Below, one piece after another: positions 8,309 to 17,301 of a stretch of 64,000 nt of DNA. Within the stretch, counting starts at the first letter, position 1. The number at the start of each line of letters is the position of its first letter. The stretch is from Gammaproteobacteria bacterium. Its GTDB lineage: Bacteria > Pseudomonadota > Gammaproteobacteria > Eutrophobiales > Eutrophobiaceae. Location of the stretch: positions 295,234 to 359,233 of the forward strand of contig WLWS01000002.1 in assembly GCA_012103475.1 (NCBI GenBank). The letters run 5' to 3'. The translations under genes and the position numbers were made by a program. The notes below the pieces were generated by a model. It was not told where the DNA came from, made no database searches, and saw only the letters and a program-made list of their open reading frames with translations.

Positions 8309-10234
8309 ATGCAATTATCTATTCGATGGAAATTGACCATTTCCATCGTTCTGCCATTACTCGTCATATCCACCATCGTGATGTGGTTAACTCTGGACGT
8401 GGTGTATTCAAATGCCAAGCTTAGATTACACGGAGATGCCACACGCTTTGCCAGAAATCAGGCAGCCCAACTCGATGGAAAATTTCGTTCCATAGCCCAG
8501 ATCGCCGATAGCACGGCGGCTTTTCTGGAGGTGGCACCAAACGTTACAGCAAACCAACTTTACGCCTTGTTGCGAGCTAATTTGGATCAAAACCCACTAG
8601 CTTATGGTTCAGCTATCGCATTCGAACCCGGAGAGTTTGAGGGAGAAAAAAAACTGTTTTCGCCTTATGTGTATCGCGATGGAGATAATTTTCGGGAAAT
8701 AGATATCGCGTCTGATTCTTATGATTATTCGAATGGTGGGTGGGAGTGGTATTCACGACCTAGGCTCTTTGCAAAACCGATCTGGACCGAGCCATTCTAT
8801 GATGAAGGCGCAGGTAATATTCTCATGGTTACCTATTCAGTACCCTTTTATGTGGAAGGACGTTTTCGTGGCGTGGTAACAGTTGATGTGGAACTGGATG
8901 CACTGCAAAAGCAGATAGGACTGGAAAGTATGGCAAACAGAAGCTTTGTGATTGTCAGCGCAGCTGGTAATTTCATCTCGCATCCGAATAGTGATTTTAT
9001 AATTAACGAGTCTCTGCAGAGCCGGGCAAAGGATATAAACAGTCCTGAGTATTTGAATTTCATTTCGCAAATACTCGCGCAGAATGCAGGCATACAGGAA
9101 TTGCATGGTGTTACGCTGGGCGGAATGCCTACTGACTCCACCACCTGGATTTTCTACGCGCCAATCCAGTCTACAGGCTGGGCGTTTTCTACAGCGGTGC
9201 CCGAAGAGGAAATGACAAGAGATATCAGAGCACAAATCAGTAAAGGTGTGATTGGTCTTTGTGTGTTGTTGTTGCTCGTCATTGTTTCCATCTCTATGGT
9301 TAGTACCAGCCTGACGCGACCAATATCAAAACTTGCGATCGCAGTTTCCAGGTTGGGCAAAGGGGAATTTGATTCGAAAGTAGAAGGCATCGCTTCCAGT
9401 GATGAAATCGGCGAACTGGCTCAAGGCTTTAACCGCATGTTGGATGAATTAAAAAATAATATGCGCTCTCTTGGTCGTGAGATGGCTGCGCGTGAGCTGG
9501 TTGAAAAGGAATTGAATGTTGCCAGAGATATTCAGTCATCTTTGCTGCCGCATACTTTTCCTCCGTTCCCGGATAGAACAGAATTCGATTTACATGGCGT
9601 TAATCAGGCGGCCAGAGGTGTTGCCGGAGACTTTTTTGATTTTTTCTTTGTTAATGATGAAAAGCTGGTCATGGTAATGGCAGATGTTTCCGGCAAAGGC
9701 GTTCCTGCCGCGATGGTTATGGCCGTTGCGAGAACTATTATCAGAAACCTGGCGAATATCGGTTCATCACCTGCGGAAATCCTGTTAGAGACCAACCGGC
9801 TATTGCTGGAGAATGAAAGCCCTTCTATTTTTATTACGATGATTATCGCTGTTTATGAACCGGCAAGTGGAAGGCTGGTTTACTCGAATGCGGGACATCA
9901 TCCGCCATACCGAATGGATAGCACTGGGCAGGTGAAGAAATTTGAAGAGGCAGAAGGAACTATAGTGGGAATGATTGATGGTATAGATTTCGAAGATTCG
10001 GAGACTATTATCAAAAAAGGAGAGTACGTCGTTATGTATACGGATGGTGTGCCTGAAGCACGCTCGCCTGATGGGAAGTTTTACGGGGAAGAGTATTTTG
10101 AGGCTTTATTGACAGCTAATACAGGAGCCTCCGCTGCTGAAATATGTGATCTGACTATAAATGAAGTGAATGCTTTTCAGGCTGGAAATCTTTCTGATGA
10201 CATGACTCTTATGGTATTCCGACGACTGAGCTAG
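8309..10234 (+). CDS. Membrane Cache-HAMP-PP2C (SpoIIE/RsbU-type) phosphatase
   Basis: This is a 641-residue membrane signalling protein that probably dephosphorylates an anti-sigma-factor antagonist or a related phosphoprotein in response to an extracytoplasmic ligand. The order is: N-terminal span (about 9-30), periplasmic double-Cache region (about 40-300), second span (about 311-333), HAMP (about 334-387), and PP2C/SpoIIE catalytic domain (about 425-640). The catalytic domain shows ARDIQSSLLP, GDFFDFF, ADVSGKGVPAAMVMA, YTDGVPEA and DDMTLMVF, so its metal-binding aspartates are intact. No STAS or anti-sigma partner gene is adjacent. It ends overlapping the slyD stop codon on the other strand by 4 bp. 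Confidence 0.88.
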   Translation: MQLSIRWKLTISIVLPLLVISTIVMWLTLDVVYSNAKLRLHGDATRFARNQAAQLDGKFRSIAQIADSTAAFLEVAPNVTANQLYALLRANLDQNPLAYGSAIAFEPGEFEGEKKLFSPYVYRDGDNFREIDIASDSYDYSNGGWEWYSRPRLFAKPIWTEPFYDEGAGNILMVTYSVPFYVEGRFRGVVTVDVELDALQKQIGLESMANRSFVIVSAAGNFISHPNSDFIINESLQSRAKDINSPEYLNFISQILAQNAGIQELHGVTLGGMPTDSTTWIFYAPIQSTGWAFSTAVPEEEMTRDIRAQISKGVIGLCVLLLLVIVSISMVSTSLTRPISKLAIAVSRLGKGEFDSKVEGIASSDEIGELAQGFNRMLDELKNNMRSLGREMAARELVEKELNVARDIQSSLLPHTFPPFPDRTEFDLHGVNQAARGVAGDFFDFFFVNDEKLVMVMADVSGKGVPAAMVMAVARTIIRNLANIGSSPAEILLETNRLLLENESPSIFITMIIAVYEPASGRLVYSNAGHHPPYRMDSTGQVKKFEEAEGTIVGMIDGIDFEDSETIIKKGEYVVMYTDGVPEARSPDGKFYGEEYFEALLTANTGASAAEICDLTINEVNAFQAGNLSDDMTLMVFRRLS

Positions 10235-10713
10235 TGATGATGCCCGCCGGCTCCATGAGCATGCCCATGTGACAGTTCTTCTGCAGTTGCCTCGCGAACA
10301 TCCATTATTTCAATTTTGAATGTCAGTGTTTTACCCGCCATCGGATGATTGGTGTCGACATCAACCACGAATTTTCCAGCCTTTATCACGACCACCTGTC
10401 GTTGTCCCTTTTCAGTATTTACACTGATCACCATCCCGGGCAGAATTTTCTTTTTACCGACAACATGTTTTCGGGAAATACGTTGCTCTGAATTGGCAAG
10501 ACGAACGCCATAAGCATCTTCAGGTGCAAGCGTGACTGAAAAAATATCGCCAGATTTTTTTCCGTCCATTTCCGCTTCCAGTTTCGGAAATATATTATTT
10601 GAACCATGAAGATAGGCAACCGGCTCAGCGCTGCGGGAATTCTCCAGTTCTTCATTCGATTCATTCTGTAATTCATAATGAAACTTGACGATATGATCCT
10701 TGCTGATGTTCAT
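10231..10713 (-). CDS. slyD: FKBP-type peptidyl-prolyl cis-trans isomerase SlyD
   Basis: SlyD is a cytoplasmic prolyl isomerase and chaperone with a metal-binding tail that, in known systems, helps nickel-enzyme maturation. The 160-residue protein has the FKBP segments flanking an insert-in-flap domain: VAYLHGSNNIFPKLEAEMDG near residues 32-51, then PEDAYG, and DVDTNHPMAGKTLTFKIEI near 117-135. The C-terminal tail is His-rich (HGHAHGAGGHHH) but much shorter than in Escherichia coli. The upstream rdgC is on the same strand with an 11-bp gap. Confidence 0.92.
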   Translation of the reverse strand: MNISKDHIVKFHYELQNESNEELENSRSAEPVAYLHGSNNIFPKLEAEMDGKKSGDIFSVTLAPEDAYGVRLANSEQRISRKHVVGKKKILPGMVISVNTEKGQRQVVVIKAGKFVVDVDTNHPMAGKTLTFKIEIMDVREATAEELSHGHAHGAGGHHH

Positions 10714-10724
10714 TCGGACTAGAC

Positions 10725-11627
10725 TCAGTGTGCGTCAATGCCACCAAAGGCGCCAAGTAATTCTTCCAGAAACTGGTTTATCTGCAGACTCATGATCGCG
10801 AAATCCTGATCGAACTGAGTTGCTTTGTCTTCTGCATCTCCCTGTGCCTGTTCCTGAACAACATCATCGAAATTGAGACGTTTAACCACGAAGTCTTCGG
10901 TTAGAACAAAACGAAGTGCGTCCTTCCAGTTGAGTGCAAGTTGTATTACGCGTTTGCCAGCTTTTATATGACTCAGGATTTCATCGCTTTCGAGCTCCTG
11001 GTTTTTACAGCGTACGATGTTTCTGCTTTCACGCTGGTTGCGTAATTCACATTCGTCATCCAGCTCAAATCCTTTTTCAGTGCTTTGTTTTACCCAGCGA
11101 GTCATCGTTTCGGATACGTCAGACAGGCAGGAGAGTGGTAGTACCGGCAAAACCCCAAGCGTGGCGCGGAGGTGGTCAAGAAATTCTTCAGCTTTATTAA
11201 CGCTGGCAGCATCAATGATCAGATACATCTGTTTCGGATCGATGTAAGCATATGTCAGGACTGAGCGTGTCAGGGCACGAGGCAGAATGCTATGTATAGC
11301 ATCGTCTTTCAGACTCATTCTTTCCTTACGAAAGATAGCACGCTGATTTGCGGATTCGAGCTCCTGGGCTTTTTCTTCAACAATTTCATTGATGGCAGCT
11401 GGAGGGATAATTTTTTCCTGTTTTCGGGCACAGAGCATAATCTGGCCGTTACAGCTGTGTGTCAGCAATTCGCTGTCGCGACCGAGTGGTGGCACCCAGC
11501 CATAACGGGAGAAATCAAGATTGCCGCATGTTTGAAATGCCTGTTTTTGTAGATCGTTTTCAAGACGATCTGTAGTCAAGTCAATTTTCTGAGTAAGTTT
11601 GTATACGCGTAGATTTTTAAACCACAT
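10725..11627 (-). CDS. rdgC: Recombination-associated protein RdgC
   Basis: RdgC is a ring-shaped dimer that binds DNA without sequence specificity and modulates RecA. The 300 residues match the family in length and in the N-terminus MWFKNLRVYKLTQ, followed by FSRYGWVPPLGRDSELLTH and the C-terminal acidic segment. It is divergent from the glutathione transferase gene with about 176 bp between them, and is followed closely by slyD. RdgC is largely restricted to beta- and gammaproteobacteria, which supports the taxonomic reading. Confidence 0.95.
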   Translation of the reverse strand: MWFKNLRVYKLTQKIDLTTDRLENDLQKQAFQTCGNLDFSRYGWVPPLGRDSELLTHSCNGQIMLCARKQEKIIPPAAINEIVEEKAQELESANQRAIFRKERMSLKDDAIHSILPRALTRSVLTYAYIDPKQMYLIIDAASVNKAEEFLDHLRATLGVLPVLPLSCLSDVSETMTRWVKQSTEKGFELDDECELRNQRESRNIVRCKNQELESDEILSHIKAGKRVIQLALNWKDALRFVLTEDFVVKRLNFDDVVQEQAQGDAEDKATQFDQDFAIMSLQINQFLEELLGAFGGIDAH

Positions 11628-11803
11628 CTTTGGGATCCGGAAGGAGAAAAAAGAGGCGCATTATGACGTATCTGCACCAAGGCACGCAATGTGGAATTGC
11701 TATTCTTGAATTTTACTTTGTGATTTTGTTGAGGATGACGTTTTTCCTGTCCGCCTGGCTTCTCCTGTGGCAGAATCCTGTCTTTTTTCACGGGTATTCT
11801 GGA

Positions 11804-12607
11804 ATGTCGTTGACCTTATATCACAGTATTGAATCTACCTGCTCTCAAAAAGTTCGCTTCGTCATGAGTGAAAAGAAACTTGAGTGGGAACAGATAAACC
11901 TTAACCTGCGTAAGGGCGAACAGTTCACTCCGGAATATCTGAAATTGAACCGTAAGGCGGTGGTGCCCACGCTTATTCATGATGAAAAGGTGCTGCGCGA
12001 ATCGACTGTAATTATTCATTACCTTGATGATATTTATCCGCAGAAGGCACTCAAGCCAGAAGAGCCCTACGCTCGGGCCATGATGAATTTGTTAATAAAA
12101 AGTTTCGACGAGGAAGTGCACCCCAGTGTGGGAATATTAAGTTACGCGATAGTACTCCGGCATCAGATGAATGAACTTAAAACACCGGCTGAACTGGAAC
12201 AACACTTTGAAAATATCGTCGATCCGATGCGACGTCAACGACAACAGAGTACGCATGCAAAAGGACTTGAATCCCCGTCAGCGGGACAGGCTCTGGAAAC
12301 ACTAGGTAAAGTCGTCAGTTTGATGGAAGAAATCAAGGGTGATAATGAATGGCTTTGTGGCGAAAGTTTCAGTCTTGCCGATGCCTGTGCGGCGCCTTAT
12401 CTTGTTCGAATGGAAAAAATCGGTCTGAAAAAACTATGGCAGGATAAACAGGAAGTGGGCAAGTGGTTGAAGCGTGCTATTGAACGAGTTAATGACTATG
12501 GACTTGAACAACCCTGGGGCAGTGAAGCCTTCCATCAGATGGTTGCAGCTCATGTTGATCAGGAGAAAACCGGAATAGAGAAACTGATAAAAGAGAGGCT
12601 CGGCTAG
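11804..12607 (+). CDS. Glutathione S-transferase family protein
   Basis: This 267-residue protein has a thioredoxin-fold N-terminal domain (MSLTLYHSIESTCSQKVRFV, residues 1-20). The cis-proline-containing VVPTLIHDEKVLRESTVI segment is near 50-67, followed by an all-helical C-terminal domain. The family conjugates glutathione to electrophiles or catalyses glutathione-dependent isomerisation and dehalogenation; the substrate here is unknown. The ATG at 11804 is preferred over an upstream in-frame start near 11630, because the extra 58 residues are hydrophobic, unlike the family, and overlap the rdgC promoter region. The coding end is built into the following terminator hairpin. Confidence 0.85.
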   Translation: MSLTLYHSIESTCSQKVRFVMSEKKLEWEQINLNLRKGEQFTPEYLKLNRKAVVPTLIHDEKVLRESTVIIHYLDDIYPQKALKPEEPYARAMMNLLIKSFDEEVHPSVGILSYAIVLRHQMNELKTPAELEQHFENIVDPMRRQRQQSTHAKGLESPSAGQALETLGKVVSLMEEIKGDNEWLCGESFSLADACAAPYLVRMEKIGLKKLWQDKQEVGKWLKRAIERVNDYGLEQPWGSEAFHQMVAAHVDQEKTGIEKLIKERLG

Positions 12608-12619
12608 AGCCTCTCTTTT
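12589..12619. terminator. Bidirectional Rho-independent terminator
   Basis: A near-perfect stem, AAAAGAGAGGCTC pairing with GAGCCTCTCTTTT around a 5-base loop, is followed by T-rich sequence and works in both directions. It sits between the convergent transferase gene and the molybdenum hydroxylase operon. The transferase stop codon lies inside the hairpin. Confidence 0.85.
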
Positions 12620-12624
12620 AATTT

Positions 12625-15600
12625 TTAGCGGGTTTCTACGCTAATAGGACTATCCTTATAGTTTTTCAACTGTTCATAGAGAAACATTGGCGAGTGATGT
12701 GAGTTCTGAACGATGAAGCCATCACCGTAGAGCGCATCTTGAACGGCTGCGCTGATAGAAAGCAGGGGCGCTCCACCACCTTCACCCATACCTTTGGCGC
12801 CGTTGTAGCTGAATGGTGAAGGTGATTCCATATTTTCGTATTTCAGTTCCGGCATATTGTTTATGGTAATTGGCGCATAGTCTGTAAATGAACCACAAAT
12901 AACGTTGCCATCTTTGTCGTGAGGCATGGTCTCAAGTAAAGCCGCGGCAATCCCATGCCCGGCACCACCGTGAGACTGACCTTCCACAATCATATGATTA
13001 ATCACAGTGCCGCAGTCATCAACTATGCCGTAATCCAGTATCTTTGTTTGTGCCGTTTCTTTGTTTATTTCAATGACGGCAATATGAAGTTGCATGGCAT
13101 ATGTCAGCGTCAGGTTGCCATATTTCTTCTCTTTGTCTACAGTTTGGAACGGGGCAACATAGACGTGGCGTACATTACAATGCAAGTCACGAAGCTCTTC
13201 AGGTAACGCCGCTGTATTATAATTAACTAAATTCGACAGAGCCCAGAAATTTATATTCTTGTCGGGGCTTCCCGCAACACGTATTTCAGGACCCATTTCT
13301 CCAACACCGAATTCCAGATCGTCTTCGTTTGCTTCGAGAGAAAAAGCGGCAAGCTTTTTCATTTCATCTCGTAGTTTCACAGCCGCACCATGCACTGCCG
13401 ACAACCCGGTCACGGCGAATTGACTGGCGTAAGTACCACCGGTACCAGTGTTTGTATTGCGTTCGGTGTCGAATCCAGTTTTGACGTTGATGAAGTCGGT
13501 GTCGATTCCAAGCACTTCCGCAGCAACCTGTGCGGAAGTTGTTTCGTGTCCCTGTCCCTGCGGAAACGAGCCTACAGCAATGTTTACTGTTCCGTCCAGA
13601 TCCAACTTTGCTGTAGATGCTTGTGACTGACCGGTAAAGGGCAGAAATGGATTAATAATCTGTGATTGACCGAAGTTATTGGTACCGGAATCAAGGGTAG
13701 TACCGATGCCAATACCGATATAGCGACCTTCCTTGCGGGCTTCTTCCTGTTTCTTTTTCCACTCATCCCAGCCAACCAGATCTTTCGCTTTCTGTAGCAT
13801 CGTTGGCAAATCGCCGGAGTCATAGACGCAACCATTTGGCGTTGTATAGGGGAACTCTTTAATGTAATTGCGCAGACGGATCTCATCAGCTGGAATGCCG
13901 AGTTCATGGCCACAAACGTCGATGATGCGTTCCATAAACCAGAGGTGCGGCAAGCGAGAATATCCACGATTCGGGGCTGTTGGACTTTTGTTAGTAACCA
14001 CCTGACGCATGTCTATCTTCATATTGCGCAATTTATAAGTCGCTGGCATTACCTGTGCCCAGATGACGCAGGCCAGTGGTTCATAACGCGGGTACGCACC
14101 GCAATCATCTACATGCGTCGAACGAATTGCCGTAATCACGCCCTCTTTATCAAGAGCAACTTCGGTATCGAAAAAATTACGCTCACTGCCGTGACCACCT
14201 GACATCATGTGTTCACTTCGGGTCTCCAGCCATTTCACTGGTGCTCCACCGGCTTTCTTGGAGGCTAAAGCTGCCAGAGCCATGAAGGGGTAAACGCTAA
14301 TCTTATTACCGAAGGCGCCACCAATATCATGCGTGCGTAACCTGATCTTGTCCGAGCTAAGGTTAAGTGCTGGTCCAATCATAGCAATCGGCACAGCCAT
14401 AATGGCATTACAAAACAGGTCGAGTTCGTCTAGCTGATTCCAGGTTGCAACTACGGCCGTGCATTCAAGTGCAGTACTACCGTAGCGGTGAAATTTCAGA
14501 TCATCGATTTTAACGACATGTTTTGCCTCGTCGAATGCCTTATCAACTTCTCCATATTCATATTCACCCTGCCAGGTGTAGTTGCTACCAACCTGTTCGT
14601 GGAGCACGGTTTTGGCTTCCATTGCCTCCCGGCAATCTACAACGACGGGTAGTGTTTCGTAATCTATCTCAACCAGCTGAGCGGCATCTGTGGCAAGTTG
14701 TGCTGATTCGGCAATGACCGCTACTACCGGGTCACCCTGATACCTGGCAACATCTACTGCCAGACAGTAATCCTCAATAAGAGCACTAGGTTCAGGTCCA
14801 AGCTGTGTAAAAGCGTTGGACTGGGCTTTTACCTCCGTACCGGTAAGAGTGCAGACAACGCCGGGCAAAGCCTCTGCAGCACTGACATCAATACTCACTA
14901 TCTTTGCATGTGCGTAGGGTGAACGTACACAAACCATGTGTAACATTCCGGCAGGATGGAAATCGTCGGTAAACAGGCCCTGACCTCGGATCAGTCGCAT
15001 GTCCTCTTTGCGTGGAAGCCGCTTTTCGGATCGTTTGGCAGAGAGAATCTTGGAAATTTTAGACTGATTCTCCGTTCGACGGGCTAGCTGGTCTTCAGTC
15101 AGTCCGGCCAGTCCTGCTGAAATTATTGATTCCGCAGGCGATGAATCGTTTATCGCTTCTGTAGATTCCCCTGCGTCCGACTTTCTGAGTATGCGCGCTA
15201 ACCAGCCATCGGCTTTTGCTTTGCTTTCAGTTTTTTGCGGGTTTTTCGATAGCGCGTTCTGCAGACTACTGATCAGTTTGTTGATTTCTTTTTCCGCGTA
15301 GCCCTGCATTCCGCCGCCGGCCAGTGAGAGTATCTTGCCAACTAATTGCGTCTCACCCTGCCATTTAACCAGAGTGCCATCGCCGCTTTCTTCAAGCTCA
15401 AAAGACGATATCATTTTATATGCACCCTGCATGACTTTACCCTGACCAATATAGCGGGCGCGAAGGGGAGCCTCGGCTTCATCAAGTACGAGTTCAGTGG
15501 ATGCTGTGCCGCGGATTTTTCCAATCCCGACTTTAACGCGCAGAAGTGCTGTACGTTCGTCTTTCATTTCCAGACTGTGGAAAGTGGGCAGCATAGGCGC

Positions 15601-15684
15601 AAACTGTTCCGGGTCAGATAGAATTGCGAAGACCTTATCTCTTGTCTGGTCGACTTTAAATTCGCCTGTAAATTTCATTTCCAT
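12625..15684 (-). CDS. CoxG-CoxL fusion: SRPBCC domain joined to molybdenum hydroxylase large subunit
   Basis: This is the large catalytic subunit of a xanthine dehydrogenase/CO dehydrogenase-family molybdenum hydroxylase, which hydroxylates a carbon using water. The 1019 residues begin with a CoxG-like SRPBCC domain (about 1-145), then a Ser/Glu-rich linker (about 146-222), then the CoxL body from RKEDMRLIRGQGLFTDD (about 225). The molybdopterin motif DIGGAFGNK and a C-terminal GMGEGGG carrying the expected catalytic Glu are present. The active-site loop reads PNRGYSR (571-577), unlike the CO dehydrogenase form-I or form-II motifs, so CO oxidation is unlikely. The start at 15684 has AGGAGG upstream and lies 4 bp after the CoxS stop; a longer frame would overlap CoxS. 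CoxG normally recruits the enzyme to the membrane and is usually a separate gene. Confidence 0.9.
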   Translation of the reverse strand: MEMKFTGEFKVDQTRDKVFAILSDPEQFAPMLPTFHSLEMKDERTALLRVKVGIGKIRGTASTELVLDEAEAPLRARYIGQGKVMQGAYKMISSFELEESGDGTLVKWQGETQLVGKILSLAGGGMQGYAEKEINKLISSLQNALSKNPQKTESKAKADGWLARILRKSDAGESTEAINDSSPAESIISAGLAGLTEDQLARRTENQSKISKILSAKRSEKRLPRKEDMRLIRGQGLFTDDFHPAGMLHMVCVRSPYAHAKIVSIDVSAAEALPGVVCTLTGTEVKAQSNAFTQLGPEPSALIEDYCLAVDVARYQGDPVVAVIAESAQLATDAAQLVEIDYETLPVVVDCREAMEAKTVLHEQVGSNYTWQGEYEYGEVDKAFDEAKHVVKIDDLKFHRYGSTALECTAVVATWNQLDELDLFCNAIMAVPIAMIGPALNLSSDKIRLRTHDIGGAFGNKISVYPFMALAALASKKAGGAPVKWLETRSEHMMSGGHGSERNFFDTEVALDKEGVITAIRSTHVDDCGAYPRYEPLACVIWAQVMPATYKLRNMKIDMRQVVTNKSPTAPNRGYSRLPHLWFMERIIDVCGHELGIPADEIRLRNYIKEFPYTTPNGCVYDSGDLPTMLQKAKDLVGWDEWKKKQEEARKEGRYIGIGIGTTLDSGTNNFGQSQIINPFLPFTGQSQASTAKLDLDGTVNIAVGSFPQGQGHETTSAQVAAEVLGIDTDFINVKTGFDTERNTNTGTGGTYASQFAVTGLSAVHGAAVKLRDEMKKLAAFSLEANEDDLEFGVGEMGPEIRVAGSPDKNINFWALSNLVNYNTAALPEELRDLHCNVRHVYVAPFQTVDKEKKYGNLTLTYAMQLHIAVIEINKETAQTKILDYGIVDDCGTVINHMIVEGQSHGGAGHGIAAALLETMPHDKDGNVICGSFTDYAPITINNMPELKYENMESPSPFSYNGAKGMGEGGGAPLLSISAAVQDALYGDGFIVQNSHHSPMFLYEQLKNYKDSPISVETR

Positions 15685-15688
15685 GTTG

Positions 15689-16177
15689 TTAACCCTCCTG
15701 CAATGCTTTGGCGGCAGACTGTACCGACTTAATGATATTCTGGTAACCGGTACAGCGACAGACATTGCCGGCCAGACGTTTGCGAATGTCTTTGACACTT
15801 GGATCCGGATTCTCAGCCAGCAGCGCTAAAGAGGACATCAACATTCCAGGCGTACAATAGCCACATTGAAGTCCGTGACATTCTGAAAAGGCTTGTTGCA
15901 GCGGATGCAATTGTCCATCCTGTTCAAGACCTTCAACTGTAAGCACCTCGCCACCGTCGGCTTGCACGGCAAGCAGTGTGCAGGACTTAATCGCCTCGCC
16001 ATTCAAAATGATGGTGCAGGCTCCGCAATAGCTGGTGTCACAGCCTACGTGAGTTCCGGTAAGTTGTAGATTTTCACGGATGAACTCCACCAGTAACAGT
16101 CTTGGTTCGACTTCACGACGAACACTCTTGCCATTAACGGTAATTTCTACTTCAATAGTTTCTTTAGCATCAGACAT
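15689..16177 (-). CDS. Molybdenum hydroxylase small subunit, two [2Fe-2S] clusters (CoxS-like)
   Basis: The small subunit carries electrons from the molybdenum site to FAD. The 162 residues contain the plant-type [2Fe-2S] motif [16 protein letters not shown] with its fourth cysteine in KSC. The alpha-helical [2Fe-2S] domain follows, with CGYCTPGM and CRCTGY. The start is taken at the ATG at 16177, which overlaps the upstream CoxM stop by 8 bp. Longer in-frame starts at 16183 and 16192 are possible. It is the middle gene of the coxM-coxS-coxL operon and is translationally coupled on both sides. Confidence 0.93.
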   Translation of the reverse strand: MSDAKETIEVEITVNGKSVRREVEPRLLLVEFIRENLQLTGTHVGCDTSYCGACTIILNGEAIKSCTLLAVQADGGEVLTVEGLEQDGQLHPLQQAFSECHGLQCGYCTPGMLMSSLALLAENPDPSVKDIRKRLAGNVCRCTGYQNIIKSVQSAAKALQEG

Positions 16178-17066
16178 AGTCATGCGTTCCATCAATATTA
16201 GAGCCGCCGGCACGATTTATTGCCGTCGCAGCAGTCTTTAAAAACAGTGATCTCAGAATTTCCTGCTTGAATTCAGCGGAGCCCCTGGCATCAGAGGGGG
16301 GACTGGACTCGGCTACCAGCTTTTCAGCTGCCTGCTTTAGCAGTTCTTCAGTTAGTTTGTTTCCCTTTAATATGGCTTCTGCATCTGCAGAGATGATCGG
16401 TTTGGGGCCGGCTGAGCCAAGTGCGAGACTGATTTCTTTGCATTTACCCGCATCATCGAGCGTCAATTGGATAGCAACCGATGCGGCGGGGTAGGCGGGA
16501 GCCGCCTTTTTAAAACCGATATAGGCGCCACCACTGTTAGCAGGTGGCTGAGGTATCTGAATTTCAGTAACCAGTTCAGCATCTCCAAGGCATGTGGTAT
16601 AGGAATCCACAATAAAATCCCTGATACCGACTGTTCGGCTACCCTCAGGCCCCTGGCAAACAATCTTTGCATCAAGCACGAAAAGCAAAGCCGGCCAATC
16701 ACTGCTGGGGTCGGCGACACTGACTGAACCACCGATGGTTCCAAGGCTCCGCACCTGTGGATCAGCAATCCCGCCTGCACAATCGCGCAGGACTGGTATG
16801 GTCAGCGCTGCCTCGGACATGGCTACTTGCGCATGGGTGCACAGGGCACCAATTCTAATGAGGTCATTGTCAGTGGATATAGAATTTAATCCGGGAATTC
16901 TGGTGATATCGACCAGATCTGAAGGTTCATCCATACGCATTTTCAGAATAGGGATGAGAGATTGTCCACCGGCAAGAGGTTTTGCCCCCTCGCCAAGTTC
17001 CGTAAGCAGAGTTATTGCGTCTTTGACAGAATTCGGACGGTGGTAACGAAATGGTTGCGGATACAT
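16170..17066 (-). CDS. Molybdenum hydroxylase FAD-binding medium subunit (CoxM-like)
   Basis: The 298-residue FAD-binding subunit starts [18 protein letters not shown]. It shows the FAD-phosphate loop [16 protein letters not shown] (about 30-45) and the second FAD motif [17 protein letters not shown] (about 109-125). A CO-dehydrogenase flavoprotein C-terminal domain follows. Having FAD implies electron delivery to NAD or quinone rather than directly to cytochrome. It is the first gene of the operon, with AGGAGG upstream of the ATG, and is divergent from the AraC-type regulator across 235 bp. Confidence 0.93.
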   Translation of the reverse strand: MYPQPFRYHRPNSVKDAITLLTELGEGAKPLAGGQSLIPILKMRMDEPSDLVDITRIPGLNSISTDNDLIRIGALCTHAQVAMSEAALTIPVLRDCAGGIADPQVRSLGTIGGSVSVADPSSDWPALLFVLDAKIVCQGPEGSRTVGIRDFIVDSYTTCLGDAELVTEIQIPQPPANSGGAYIGFKKAAPAYPAASVAIQLTLDDAGKCKEISLALGSAGPKPIISADAEAILKGNKLTEELLKQAAEKLVAESSPPSDARGSAEFKQEILRSLFLKTAATAINRAGGSNIDGTHDYV

Positions 17067-17115
17067 TGCTTTTGTTTCCTCCTGAGACAGCTCTTCTTCA
17101 AGTATTGGCTGTATG

Positions 17116-17125
17116 GTATTAATAC
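17116..17125. promoter_or_regulatory. Short palindrome in the coxM/araC divergent region
   Basis: GTATTAATAC is a perfect 10-bp palindrome about 50 bp upstream of the CoxM start. A second dyad, GCCCT-C-AGGGC, lies at 17250-17260 nearer the regulator gene. Either could be an operator, but both are short enough to occur by chance. Confidence 0.25.
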
Positions 17126-17301
17126 ATCGTCTTAGCTACCGAGCCGAAGAGCATAATGTCAGCAGGTCAGTGAGTCAAACAACAGAACTTTTAATAAGCA
17201 GTATTTCTTACTGACACTCAACACTGGAAGTCTGATTTGGCTAAAGCAGCCCTCAGGGCGTAGAATAATCAATATCTTACTGGAGTTTCTCTGACGTTTT
17301 C

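Noticed and set aside
11630..11803. Upstream extension of the glutathione transferase frame
   Set aside because: Hydrophobic extension not typical of the family; a start at 11804 fits the family N-terminus.
15685..15798. Upstream extension of the CoxG-CoxL frame
   Set aside because: It would overlap coxS antiparallel in function; AGGAGG and the family N-terminus support 15684.
12625..17066. Aerobic CO dehydrogenase reading of the coxMSL operon
   Set aside because: The active-site loop PNRGYSR fits neither CO dehydrogenase form, so CO oxidation is not supported.
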